A stretch of 64,000 nucleotides of DNA from Sorex araneus. Its lineage: Eukaryota > Chordata > Mammalia > Eulipotyphla > Soricidae. This document shows positions 20,516 to 31,745 of this stretch, piece by piece. The DNA is taken from contig NC_073302.1 of NCBI RefSeq assembly GCF_027595985.1, forward strand, positions 217,929,354-217,993,353, written 5' to 3'. Under the pieces are notes generated by a model. That model was not told where the DNA came from and did not search any database. It worked only from the letters and a program-made list of their open reading frames with translations. The position numbers and the translations under genes were made by a program. Each line of letters begins with the position of its first letter. The stretch's first letter is position 1.

Positions 20516-20849
20516 AACCCACCCTACTCATCATCGGTCCCATGGACTTTCTACTCTTTGGGGCTTTACAACCCCAGACCAAGTCTCTTTCTCTTTCTTA
20601 CAGTCTTGTCTGTTTCCCCCTTTGTCCTCTCTCTAACTTCCCATTCTTTCTCATGCCATCCTCCAACCCCATCCAAAAAACACTATTGACACAAACTCAA
20701 AATTCAGAACTTTTATTACTAGTCTATTAACCTTAATGCATCTCTTTAACCTATTAACTATATCAGAATGAATGAAACGTTATGGCATCTCAGGTGTTTG
20801 TCTATGGCAACCACCTGGTGCCTAAAGTGGCACCGACCATCCCAGCTAC

Positions 20850-22734
20850 TCACATTACGAAGCCATAGTATCGAGAGTTGTCCATCTCTTCTTCTCTCTC
20901 AATAAAAATCTGCACTTTCCCCAAAGAGGTGCATTTGGCAGCGTTCTCACGCTCCTGCTGAGCCTTCCTTTTCATGGCCTCACGCTCTGGTCTTTGCTCT
21001 TTTGTGATGGGCTTTGACATTACTGGCTCGGGAACATTGGGCTTTCTCCATGGAATTGGTTGGAAACGGAAGTCTTGGAGTAGAATCTGACTCTGATGTT
21101 TGGCTGGAGCCTGGCGCTTGGTCACAGAGACAGGAAGAGGCTCCCGCTGGAGAGAAGTGCTAGCTATTGTCCTGTAGGGAGCAGGTCTAGAAGTTGCAGG
21201 CTGAGGAATAGGCCGGCTAGTAGGGTTCAGCAAGCCTGGTCGAGATGGGTTGGTCGAAATGGGCTGAACTGGCTTGGCAGGACCTGGCAAAGATGCAGTA
21301 GTTTGCCGGGATGAATTGGAGGCAGTTGGCTGAGCTGAGTTGGTAGAGCCAGGCCTGGCAGGGTGAGCTGCAGCTGGACGATGTGAAGCCAGAGACTGTG
21401 GTCTCCGAGGAACAGGTCGAGCTCGCGGCTTCTCCATGGTTAGAAAAGGCAAAGGTACCAATTTGACCTTCCCAGGAGGTGGCAGCTCATACTGGGATGG
21501 AGACAAGCGTTCTTCGGCACTGCTGCTTGGTTTCTTCCCTCTTACCTGATTTTCCTCAAGACATTTTCCATCCTTTGTAACACCTAGCCAGGGTTTGACC
21601 CCTGAGGATGGATGGAAATCTTTGGGCTTCTTTGAGCTATCCAGGACCGGGAGGAAGAGAATCCAGGCTTTTGATCACTCTTCTTCCCCAGTGTGTGAAA
21701 CACTTGCACAGACTCCAGCATGCGCATGGCTGGGCAGCTGCGGGGCTTTTTAAAGGCCTCCTGGCAAAGCTCAGGTTCACTTTTCTTGCGTTTTATCCTG
21801 GCAGTTGTGGGCTTCTCTTCTCTCTGGACCTTGTTCCCTGGCTGCTTACTCTCCTCAGCTTTCTTAGAGTTTTCTCTGGCCTTTTTTGTCTTCCCCAGCC
21901 CATGGCTATTTGTCTTGCTGATCCTGCTGGATGCAGCTTTCTGAGGTTTGCTGTTCTGTTTGGCCATGGTCACAGGACACCTATCACGGACTGCAGCATT
22001 GCAAACAATCACTTCTCCCCGAGGCAAGCGTTCTGGGTTTTTGGGCGGGATTTTGGCCTTGGGTTCTCCCTCAAGAGGCTGAGAGGCCTTATTTTTGTTC
22101 TTCCGTGTTGGATGGGTGGGTCGCTTTGTGCCACTTGCATTTTCTTGCACCTGATTCAGACTGATGGTATCTGTGGTGTTCATTACCTGCAGATCTTTGC
22201 ATTGATCTAGGTCTTTTAAGTGATCAAAGATCTGGGGAAGGTGTATATCTACCACCAGTGTAGTGGTGTCTGCACAACTACCGCCAGATTCAATTCCACT
22301 TTCAAGTGTTCCTGGGTCCTCATACCATAGACCATTCTTTTCCTGACCAGTAGTTTCAGTGCCAGGCTGTTGCTCCTGGCTGAGAGGGTCAATGCAGGCC
22401 AGGAGCTGGTGGATATCGGGCATTTCTAAAGGGCACAGTGGAGGATCTTGGTTTTCTATTGGGATCTGTAAGGTATCCAGAGACTTTGAAAGCCCAATTT
22501 TCATCTCATACAAATTCTTATCTGTTTGTTCTTGAGTTGTAGCTGGAGGCAGTTCCAGACTCCTTTGGGCTGGTGCTATTATGGGTACATCCCCGAGCTC
22601 AGGTGGTGGGTTCCTCTCAAGTATTTGATTCCTGCTTCTGCAAGACTTGGGAAATTCTGAAGTTTGTGTCAGACAAAATTTCTGACCTGAAGGTTGCAAT
22701 GCAAGGGAAGCCTCCATCCCCAGGGAATTCATCA
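20850..22734 (-). pseudogene. C2orf78-like (DUF4629) large last exon, one frameshift
   Basis: On the minus strand a clear acceptor (pyrimidine-rich 'ttggtttctttgtag' ending at 22,735) opens a frame beginning V-M-N-S-L-G-M-E-A-S-L. It runs about 380 residues to a TAG at 21,584. The rest (about 218 residues, 21,506 to 20,850) continues in another frame and ends with the signature KRKAQQERENAAKCTSLGKV...REEEMDNSRYYGFVM, which I recall as typical of C2orf78, a poorly characterised, low-complexity, basic mammalian protein. The downstream frame reads back openly past 21,584 to about 21,660, so one indel near 21,640-21,665 separates the halves. It may be a young pseudogene or a sequence error. The rich P/A/R linker (ARPVPRRP) is also family-like. 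Confidence 0.6.
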
Positions 22735-22999
22735 CTACAAAGAAACCAAAGAAGAAATCAGGTCCCTGTAAACAAGATACTCCCTCCACACAATTAGTGG
22801 TCCTACAATTGTTCACCTGCCATCAATGGGCAAGGCATTGTTATTGGCTCTTCTAAGGATCATGGACATGGCCCTGTGCTAGAAGATTGGAGGTAACTGT
22901 TATAGTTTTTACTGTCATTCATGTGGTGCCGTTGTCTTGATTTTCTTTGTATTTGAAAGAGTTTTTGTATAAACTGTACTTGAAAATAAAAGACTTGGG

Positions 23000-23170
23000 A
23001 CAGAGGGATAGCAGTCTGTATGGTACCTGCCCTGCTCAGAGCTGACCTCAGTTTGATCCTCAGGATCACATTCAGTCCCCTAAGCACCTTCAGCAGTGAT
23101 CTCTGAGCACAGAGCCAGGAGTAAGACCTGAGCACTGTGGGCTGTGACCCACATTCTGCCTCCCCAAAAC
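23000..23170 (+). mobile_element. SINE fragment
   Basis: 'gggatagcagtctgtatgg...tttgatcctcaggatcacattcagtcccctaagcac...gagccaggagtaagacctgagcac'. Confidence 0.65.
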
Positions 23171-23499
23171 TAAAGATTTTTTTCAAGCTAGATATTTGTA
23201 AACTATTAAATGCTATACAGAGCTTAGCATAATATAGTCAATTTCTTCACTTTCTTAACGAAAAAAATGGATACTTCATATCATTGAATAAGAGAAGGAA
23301 TAAAGCACTACTTCCTCATGAAGTCTGTGCTCAAGTAGAGATTCTAGGCTTGATAAGTTTGGACAGGATCTCCCAGTACAAGGTGTATTCAGAATCTTCT
23401 TGTACATTTAAGGGAAGGTTAATGTGGTGCCATCAGAATAAGAGATCTAAAATGTCTTCAGAAATCACAAAAACATGAGTTTAAGAAATGGAGTTTATT

Positions 23500-23757
23500 G
23501 TTACTGTGGTAATGCTGGGGGACTGATCAACTGTGAAAATGTGGCATTCCCCCAAAGCAGAGAGAGATTATGGGAAATATTGTCTGCCATGGAGGCAGGG
23601 AAAGGGTGGGAAACGGGGGGTATACCCGGGATATTGGTGGTGGAGAATGTGCACTGGTGGAGGGATAGGTGTTTAATCATTGTGAGATTTTAACCCAAAC
23701 ATGAAAGCTTGTAACTATCTCACGGTGATTCAATAAATTTTAAAAATTAAAAAAAAA
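23500..23757 (+). mobile_element. L1 3' tail fragment, plus orientation
   Basis: 'gtggtggagaatgtgcactggtggagggatagg', 'catgaaagcttgtaactatctcacggtgattcaataaa' and an A-rich tail. It is absent from the inner-duplication partner near 30,900, so it inserted after that duplication. The flanks 'gaaaatgtggcattcc' (23,535) and 'gaaaatgtggcattcc' (23,759) form a 16-bp target duplication. Confidence 0.85.
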
Positions 23758-24057
23758 AGAAAATGTGGCATTCCTTGTTAAGCTCCTGAAGTTTTCTTCT
23801 ATGAAAGCTACATGGCCATTTTCCTATCATGCCTTCCAATCTGCATTAGGAGTCCTTATCTTAAATGTGAAAATAGGTGCTGTAAAATTAGTGAGTGGAG
23901 TTTAAACTTAAACTGAGTTTATTTAACTTCAGGTTTCATAAATTTAAAAATCTAAGTTTATTAAGCTTACATTTCACCCGTCTATGGACAGTTTCCCATT
24001 TGCAGATTTGACCCCAATTATTGAATGCCGGATTTCCCATCTCTTCATTTTACTCAC

Positions 24058-24145
24058 CTTGATAATTTGATTCTGTGATAGGTTGAGCAGACACAGAGTA
24101 GCAGGTTCCAGCGGTGTCTTTCTCAACCAGAAAAATGTCACTCTC
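24058..24145 (-). pseudogene. C2orf78-like exon 2 (donor certain, acceptor uncertain)
   Basis: The minus strand reads ...TGTCTGCTCAACC...AATTATCAAG|gtgagt, a near-consensus donor at 24,058/24,057. The frame with SAQPITESNYQ ends with one base of a split codon, which joins in frame to the TG that starts the last exon (22,734). The acceptor is not clear; candidates with AG lie near 24,140-24,148 and the pyrimidine tract is weak. The remnant in the inner duplication (donor at 31,229) keeps the same splice site. Confidence 0.45.
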
Positions 24146-24480
24146 AACATTTAAGAAATGATCACCAAACTCCAATTTAAATATTTTTAGTGTAGGAAAA
24201 CTCAGACTCCACACAACCAAGATAAATGTGTAATTAGATATGTGAGACTTGACTTTTCTATTTCTTCTTAGGATCTTAAAACAGATGTCGACTTTTATCT
24301 AAATGCTCTCATGTTAGGAAGAAACTATTTGTGAAGATGACAAGCAGCCTTAACTTGGAAACTACTTATCACACAAAAGAATCAAGTCTCCTGATTCATG
24401 TTAGAAGATATCATTTCTTTATTTTTACAGGCAGAGCATACACTTAGCTTAGAAACTAGAATGTAATAAAAACATTGAAT

Positions 24481-24668
24481 GGGGCCTGAGTGATAGCACA
24501 GCAGGTAGGGCGTTTGCCTTGCACGCGGCCGACCTGGGTTTGATCCTCGGCATCCCATATGTTCCCCCAAGCACTGCCAGGAGTAATTCCTGAGTGCAAA
24601 GCCAGGAGAAACCCCTGAGCATCGCTGGGTGTGACCCACCCAAAAGCAAAAAGCAAAAAAAAAAAAAA
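24481..24668 (+). mobile_element. Young SINE with target duplication
   Basis: Near-consensus head 'gatagcacagcaggtagggcgtttgcc', B box-like 'gggtttgatcc', and tail 'gcaaaaagcaaaaaaaa'. Target duplication aaaaacattgaa at 24,468-24,479 and 24,665-24,676. Confidence 0.95.
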
Positions 24669-25672
24669 ACATTGAAAATTCTGCTTCTTCCATCCCCCTA
24701 GATAACCAGTATTATTTATGGGAAGCATCATTTCTGAATCGTGTTTATATTCAAAATTGCCAAGTGCCAGGTGTGTTCTAAGAGACAATATGAATAGAAA
24801 CCACCAACTTGCCTTCTTGTTAAAATGCTTTTCCTCCTGGTACTCTACTCGAGGCATAGTACAGCCTCTAGTCCTAGCAGTTATTAAAATAAACTGCTTT
24901 GACTTGCTCTCAGCATATTTAACTATAGTCTTTCTATATTGATTTGAAATCGTTGGTTCTCTTCAACATTCTATCCCAAACGGTTTTGCCTTCTTTGATA
25001 AATCCCCTCCATAGTCTTTTTTATTTCCTATTTTATTCTGTCTCATATCACCCTCTTCTTCTTGGCTTCCCTTGGTCAACACTTGATGAAAATGACCCTA
25101 AACTTCCTTATGTTTGAGGACTTGCCTCCCTACTGTTCACTACTTCACACATTTCCCACGCCCCATTTTTTCTTATCACCTTGTTTAGAAAGAAAACTCA
25201 AGGACACTTTTAAATAGCACTAAATGTAAAATAATAAAGTACAAATACAAGTGGAAAGACCATTACAGATAAAGGATCCTGGTATACATTAACAGTTTTC
25301 TACAGCACCTACATTTTCTGTTTCTGTCAAAATAGTGTATGTGATTTACTTTTTTTCGTGGGCATCATGTAAAAATCACTTTTAAAAAGAAAAGGAAACA
25401 CAGAGAATGAACACTCATATATAAACATGTATTTGAGCTTATAAAGTCTGTAAAATATAATATAATGTAATAAATAAGTAAAAACACTTAGCACTTGAGA
25501 GAAAGAAAGTCAGTGTCTAAAATCACACAGCAAATGTCAAAGTCAAGCTAAAATGAAGCTTATAAAATTCTACTAGAATACTTTCTTCCATTATTACTTG
25601 CTGTTTTTACTAGACTACTAAGTTTAGGGATAAGAAATCTAATGAAAAGCTTTGAAAAGTTTTATTTCTTAC

Positions 25673-25690
25673 CTGACATGTTCAGCGAAG
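25673..25690 (-). pseudogene. Possible exon 1 of the C2orf78-like gene
   Basis: The minus strand has 'cgctgaacATGTCAG|gtaagaaa': a start codon with A at -3 and a strong donor after seven coding bases. A tiny first coding exon upstream of exons 2 and 3 on the same strand is plausible, but the phase to exon 2 depends on the unresolved exon 2 acceptor. Confidence 0.3.
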
Positions 25691-25779
25691 TAGAAATATC
25701 AACAAAAGGTTGATGATAAGAGGAGACAATACGAGGGTACGTCTGAACACTGAATCGGAAGACCACAAGTGTCCAGTAC

Positions 25780-25835
25780 AGATGACTGGTCACTGGTGAT
25801 TGGTCATTGGTCACTGGTCACTTGCGATGATCCAA
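25780..25835 (-). promoter_or_regulatory. Clustered CCAAT boxes in short tandem repeats
   Basis: On the minus strand 'gaccaatgaccaatcaccag' gives two CCAAT boxes about 100 bp upstream of the exon 1 candidate, within a short tandem array of 'tggtcact/tggtgatt' units. An inverted CCAAT ('gccaataag') lies at about 25,939-25,947. A promoter role is inference. Confidence 0.25.
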
Positions 25836-26511
25836 ATGCGTTTAAAAGCAACTGCACGAGAACCCCAAGATTCTAACATGTGGTGGTAGGTTTGGTGGGA
25901 GAATGATGTCATAAAGTGGGCAGTTGAAAGGTAGAGGCTAGCCAATAAGGAGGTCAGATTCCCAAGAAGAAGACTGGATTGGATAGAGAGAGAGGTAGAA
26001 TGAAGCAGGTTAGGGAGATGGAATCCTACAAGACAGTTATAACAGTTTCACCTTCCTCAGACTCTCATGTTAGGGAAATACTCCTGTTATACTAAAGAGC
26101 TTACATATTTCATTAATAAATCAATAAAGGTTCTAGGTAATCATTTATATTGCCTAGTCACCAATAACATTAAGTTATTAATAATATATTTTATTTAATG
26201 TTTAATAAGGTTAAATTAGTATTCATAATTTATAATATACATCATTACTTCTTTAGGGTTAGGAAGTGATTGGTTATTATGAGAAATCATCCCCTAACCA
26301 AAACCATAAGGGTAGGGTATTCCAATAGCAAACACCTAGAAAAGAATAGTAGGCAAGGATAGAATAGGTAACAAAGTAGCTGCCAGCTGCAAATTTGTGC
26401 CAGGAAAACATAGACTAATACTGTTTAGGGTCCTTTAAATTTAGGAGACAATATGGCCAAAAATAGAATATAAAACTTTCACATTCTGATTTATTTATTT
26501 ATTTATTTTGA

Positions 26512-26638
26512 TTTTGGGGCCTCCCCTGGCCATGCTCAGGGCTTGCTCCTGGCTCTGCACGCAGCAATCACCCCGGAGGAGCCCTGTCAACTGGGTGTAA
26601 GACAGGTGCCCTGCCCACTGAGCTATCTCTCCTGCCCC
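26512..26638 (-). mobile_element. SINE, minus orientation
   Basis: 'catgctcagggcttgctcctggctctgcacgcagcaatcacc'. Pairs with 15,500-15,625. Confidence 0.75.
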
Positions 26639-27272
26639 AACAACTTTATATTTTAAAGATGCTAGTGATTCTCTGTGAACTACACTAGCCTCTGCTTTCC
26701 ATGTGCCTAGGGCATGTTGATGCACTAACTTACTGTCCTTGATGTCTGTCAACTTCAACAATGGTTCACCTGTTGGGCTCTGGTGGGGTGGGGAGAGCAA
26801 TATTGCATTGTATTGACCTGCCTGAGACCACAGATGGCTGCCCAGGTGACCCTTAAGCTTGGACAATCCCGGTGTTTGTCTACTTATGTGTCTCATTCTC
26901 TGTGACTGAACCCTGCTGGATGGAGGTTGAAAGTGACATTTGGATTTGGCAGATGAGAAACAATTTATACAGAAACAACCAATTATTGTGATAAACAAGT
27001 TACATCATTCATTTAAAAAATCCCAAGTAGTATGGGATAATTGGGAATCTATGAAGGCAATCAGAATAAACAAATATATATCTTGAAGGTTGTTGTAATT
27101 TAAAGTAATGTCATCATCTGAATCAAAGTGATGACCAGTGGGTAAGGCATTTGCCTTGCACACGGTGGACCTGGGTTCAATCCCTGGCATCCCATTCTGT
27201 ATGGTCTATTGCAGATTGTTTTCATGCATGGCTAACACCTACAAACTATAATTTTGTTCCAGCCCCAGAAAT

Positions 27273-27274
27273 GT

Positions 27275-27335
<61 letters not shown>
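27273..27335. repeat. (GT)n microsatellite
   Basis: About 31 uninterrupted GT units between two SINE fragments. The matching site in copy 1 is a GA-rich run. Confidence 0.95.
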
Positions 27336-27337
<2 letters not shown>

Positions 27338-27344
27338 GGAGAGG

Positions 27345-27460
27345 TTCTGTTTTGGGCCAGCCCCAGTGGTATTCAAGTATTCCTGCCTCTGTGCTCAGGA
27401 GTGACTCCTAGTGGTGCTCATGGGACCATATGTGGTGCTGGTGATAGAACCAGGGTAAGT
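27345..27460 (-). mobile_element. SINE fragment, minus orientation
   Basis: 'gggccagccccagtggtattcaag...gctcaggagtgactcctag'. Confidence 0.65.
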
Positions 27461-27994
27461 CACAGGAATAGTAATATATTAACCCCTATATTATTGCTCA
27501 GGCCTTGGAGTACAAATAACTTTTAGAAGTGGATAAAAGGGCCAGTAGGAGCCAGTGCAACACAATCTGGAACTTTGCTGGTGAAGGATCAGCGAAGGTT
27601 CCAGGGGCTGATTTCATACTACAACTGCAGAGTTGAGCAGAGACAGAGACAGGTTTTAAGAGACTAACGCATTTACTATGAGTGGTTATTTAAATAGAAA
27701 ATATGTGCTGTCCCTAATTAACAGAAGGATGAAGGACAGAGAAAGAGAGAAAGAAAGATGGAAGGAAGGAACAAACGAACGAAGGAACGAAGGAAGGACG
27801 GAAAAGGAAAGAAAAAAAAGGGAAAGTAAAAGAAGGAAGGCCTCATAGGCCATTGTATGAGTGTTGGCTTTGGCTCTGAGAAAAATTTGGAGACATGGGA
27901 GAGTTTGAATGGAGAAGGGGTAGCATCTCATGTTTTGTAAGGAACATAATGATGGCTGTTTGACACATGACTTAGGATCCATGTATATGAAGTA

Positions 27995-28218
27995 TTACTG
28001 TCATCCCATTGTTCATCAATTTGCTCAAGCGGGCACCAGGAACGTCTCCATTGTGAGACTTGTTGTAACTGTTTTGACATATTGAATATGGGACAGGTAG
28101 CTTGCCAGGCTCAGCCGAGTGGTCAGGGATACTCTCGGTAGCTTGCCGGGCTCTCTGAGAGGGACAGAGAAACCGAACCCGGGTTGTCCGCATGCAAGGC
28201 AAACGTCCTATCTGCTGT
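27995..28218 (-). mobile_element. Type 2 SINE, minus orientation
   Basis: Full-length reverse complement: 'actgtcatcccattgttcatcaatttgctcaagcgggcacc' through 'ccgaacccgggttgtccgcatgcaaggc'. It is absent from the partner site in inner copy 1, around 18,618. Confidence 0.9.
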
Positions 28219-29684
28219 CCAAGTTCTCTATCCTTCACTCATTCCCTACAAGTTAATAGGAAAATTGGAAATAACTGTTGGTCTGTGACAGAGGTTTTTC
28301 TTTGCAATAGTACTCCTTACCTTTTTCATTGTAGGAATATAAGGCTATGCATGCACTTCCCCTGTGGACCTCTAATTTCTATGCTGGCAAACGGGTTTTT
28401 ACTATTTTCCCTTTAAAGAAATACTTAAAACACTTCACTTCAACCCCCTCCCACAGCCCCACAAAAGAAAAATGAGGCCACCACTGTCAATGTTCTGTAG
28501 CTTTCTTTGGGTTTCTTTGGTCTTTGAGTGGATAACTTTTGGGGGTTGCTTTGGGGTCAAACCGTGTGGTGCTGGGAGGGCACAGGGTCCCTGCCCAAGT
28601 TCCAGCCAGGAGCTCCAGAAGGAACGCAGCCCTTTGAGCTCTCTCTGGCCTAGTCTGTAACCTGTTATTTGCAACCTATTTTATTTCCCTACTTTTGTTT
28701 TTCCTTTCATTTATGAAATACAATTTTTCAGCAAAAAACATTTTTAAAAAACATCCACCAACTTTCCGATGATGCAAATCTGCTGCTCTGGTCCCTCTGC
28801 TTCCGCGTTTCCTTCCCTTTCATCCATCACCCCATAACTCTCCTAGGACCATTGTTTCCCACCACCACCTTCCCAGCCTCAAGGAGAGACAGTAGGAACT
28901 GCTTTGGGAGCGATGACGTAGTGTGCATGTCCCAATCCGGTAGCTCCCATGACCAAGACCATGAAACCATCTGTGGCATTGGTTCTTGTCTGAGGTTCAG
29001 TAAACAGCGATGTTTACAGCAGGCTGCAGGCACCAAGAACCGAGGAAGACCACCTAGCCAGCCCCTCAAGCTAATATATTTTGAGCTCTCCCTCCAGCAG
29101 TGTCAGGATGTTGTGGCCTGAAAGCCAGCTTGGCCTCCTTGGGGTATTTGCAAATCCAAAGAACATACGTAGACATATGGACCACATTGTGGCACCTCGC
29201 TAGCAAGGTTACCCTGTAATACCAGATCTGAGTATTGTTGGGAAGATGACATGAAATGGTGCATCTAGGGGTGCTGAATCTAGGGCCTGAGTACGTGGTG
29301 AATTATCTTTACATCTCCCAGGAACTGATGTTCGGGCTTCCTGCTACAGCTCTTCTCTTACCTTGTTCCCTGTTAATGGTAGCCTGTGAATAACTCTGAG
29401 GGTCACTGACCAATCAACTGTAGTTTCATTCCCCAGTAATATGTGTTCCGATCACACAACCCAATCATTTATGGATAAGACCACCCAAATCTTTTGGAGA
29501 TGTGTCTCAAATCTCTTATTTTTCCAAAGGTGGTCATGAGACATACAGACATCCTCCATGAAAGCTTTCATACAATTCTTCTGGTCATCTTAGACTCATC
29601 TGCCTTCTTCAGTCCATTCCAATTTCATTATTTTAATCAAAGCCCCTCACTATGCCATTTCTCCTATTCTTTTTTGGAGGAGAC

Positions 29685-29850
29685 TGGGAATGGGGGCATA
29701 TTTGGTTGTGCTCAGGGCTTACTCCTGGCTCTGTGCTCAAGGATCACATCTGGTGGGACTCTGGGGACCATATAGGATTCCAGTGATGAATTTTGTATCA
29801 GCTTCCTGCAAGGCAAATGCCCTACAGCGATACTATTCCTCTGACCCACT
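29685..29850 (-). mobile_element. SINE, minus orientation
   Basis: 'tgtgctcagggcttactcctggctctgtgctcaaggatcac'. Pairs with 20,350-20,515. Confidence 0.7.
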
Positions 29851-30184
29851 CCCACTCTTCATCAGGTTCATATAATTTCTCCTCTTATGGGCTTTAAAAC
29901 CCTGCACCAAGTTTCTCTTTCTAAGAATCTTATCTGTTTCCCCGTTGTTCTCTCTCTACCTCCCCATTCTTTCCCATGCCATCCTCCAACCCCAAACTCC
30001 TCCAAATAACAAACACATTTGACAGCATCTCAAAATTCAGAACTTTTATTACCAATCTATGAATTTTAATGCATCTCTTTAACTTCTTAAAAATATATCA
30101 GAATGAATGAAATGTGTATGGCATTTCAAGTTTTTGTCTGTGACAACCATCTGGTACCTAATGTGGCACCCACCATTCCAGCTA

Positions 30185-30575
30185 CTCATATTATGTAGCC
30201 ATAGTATCAAGAGTTGCCCGTCTCGTCTTCTCTCAATAAAATAAGGCACTTTCCCCAAAGAGGTGATCCTGCTGAGCCTTCCTTTTCATAGCCTAATGCT
30301 CTGGCCTTTGCTCTTTTGTGATGGGCTTTGACATTACTGGCTCAGGAACATTGGGCTTTCTCCATGGAATTGGTTGGAAATTAAAGTTTTGGAGTAGAAA
30401 CTGATTCTGATGTTAAGGTTGAGCCTGGCACTTGGTCACAGAGACAGGAAGAGGTTCCCGCTGGAGAGAAGTGTTAGCTGTTGTCCTGTAGGGAGCCGGT
30501 CTAGAAGTCACAGGCTGAGGAATAGGCCAGCTAGTAGGTTTCAGCAAGCCTTGTCAAGAAGGGTTGTTCGAAATT
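30185..30575 (-). pseudogene. C2orf78-like last-exon remnant
   Basis: Matches 20,845-21,250 of the C2orf78-like last exon, including the region coding for the SLGKV and RYYG C-terminus, but with several indels and stop codons (for example about 29 bp missing after 'aaagaggtg', and an altered end with 'attatgtag'). At about 30,575 it is joined directly to sequence matching 23,190, so the rest of the exon has been deleted. With the exon 2 remnant at 31,229 it forms a dead second copy of the gene. Confidence 0.75.
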
Positions 30576-31228
30576 AGAGATTTGTAAACTATTAACTGCT
30601 ATACATAGCTTAGCATTGCAGGGTACTCTCAATTTCTCCACTTTCCTGGAAGAAATAGGACAGTTCATATCATGGAATAGGAGAAGGAATTAAGCACCAC
30701 TCATCAGGGAATCAGTGCTCAAGTAGAGACTGTAGGTTTGAGGACTTGGGATAGGATCTCCGAACAACAGGTGTATTCAGAACCTTGTTGTACATTAAAG
30801 TAAGTGAAAGTTAAAGTGGCACCATCAGAATAAGAGTTCTAAATTGTCTTCAGAACACAGAAAAACAATAGTTAAGAAACGTAGTTTACTATTAGTTTGG
30901 TAATACTGGGGGACTCATGAACTAGAACATTGAAAAATGTGGCATTCTTGGTGTGCTCCTGGTATTTCATTATATGAAGCCTAGATGGCCATTAGACTAT
31001 CATACCTTCCAATCTGCATTAGGACCTCCTATGTTGAATTTAAAATGAGGTGCTATAAAATGAGTGAGGGGAGTTTAAAGTTAAACTGAGTTAATTTAAC
31101 TGCAAGTTTCATAAACTTAAAAATCTGTTAATTTAACTTAAATGCCACCTGCCTACAGAAAGTTTTCCACTTGCAGATTTGCCCTCAAGTTTTGAATGCT
31201 GACTTTTCCTTTTCTCTGTTTTACTCAC

Positions 31229-31290
31229 CTTGATAACTCAATTCTGTGATGGATTGAGCAAGCACAGAGTAGTAGACCCAGAGGTGAAGG
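31229..31290 (-). pseudogene. C2orf78-like exon 2 remnant
   Basis: Minus-strand 'tctactactctgtgcttgctcaatcc...gttatcaag|gtgagt'. The donor is kept; the coding part differs from 24,058-24,120 by several substitutions. Confidence 0.4.
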
Positions 31291-31323
31291 CTGGTGGTTG
31301 GTTACTTGAGGCCTGGACCTCCT

Positions 31324-31745
31324 TTATAACCATAACCATTTCCGGAGATTTGTTGCTGTAAGTTTGAAGGACAGAGCCCCTACCTCCTGTGCATGACATG
31401 GAGCCATAGCATTGCAAGTAGGGACCAAGTTCTCCAGAAAGGAGAGGTCCCTGAGTACCCTAATGATATTAATACACCTGGCTTTTTTCCTGGTCGGGAA
31501 GCAACAGGCTATGACTCTGATTTGGAACCTTAGATGGTGTCCTCTCAACAAGGCTGGCAGAAAGTGATGGGTACAGAGAGACCATGATGTTGGCATCCAA
31601 GGCTATCTCACAGCAAGCTACCATTGACATGGAAGAGACAGCAGTGTCTTGGTCAATGACAGTCACAGTAAAGTCTCCCATAGAAGACTTCTTTTCAGCA
31701 CTTCCTGCAATATCACACTCCAAAAAACTCCAAAAGTTAGGAAGC
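31324..31745 (-). other. Unidentified open segment fused to RTE C-terminus
   Basis: The minus-strand frame that starts as RTE (31,888) stays open to 31,469, but after about residue 50 it no longer resembles RTE. It reads FTVTVIDQDTAVSSMSM and similar. Whether this is a short RTE 3' region, a captured sequence or chance is unknown. An overlapping open frame reaches 31,324. Confidence 0.3.

Larger units (their letters stand above)
15262..24130. repeat. Inner segmental duplication, copy 1
   Basis: Matches about 26,270-31,290 in the same orientation. Anchors include 'tattatgagaaatcatcccct' (15,272 / 26,278), 'gtgccaggaaaacatag' (15,398 / 26,396), 'ggatccatgtatatgaagt' (18,600 / 27,975), 'aatgggggcatac' (20,359 / 29,688) and 'tttgtaaactattaa' (23,194 / 30,586). 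Copy 2 lacks the stretches matching about 17,040-18,595 and 21,250-23,185. This copy contains the C2orf78-like exons 2 and 3. Confidence 0.85.
24700..26269. other. Gene-poor spacer upstream of the C2orf78-like exons
   Basis: Mostly AT-rich sequence without SINEs that I can recognise. Only the exon 1 candidate at 25,673 and its upstream CCAAT cluster stand out. Confidence 0.5.
26270..31290. repeat. Inner segmental duplication, copy 2 (shortened)
   Basis: Partner of 15,262-24,130. Deletions remove the stretches matching 17,040-18,595 and 21,250-23,185. A type 2 SINE has inserted at 27,995-28,218. It ends after the exon 2 donor remnant, near 31,290. Confidence 0.85.

Noticed and set aside
24481-24668. 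Possible tRNA gene (A and B boxes present)
   Set aside because: The match is the tRNA-derived head of a SINE; no complete cloverleaf and many copies.
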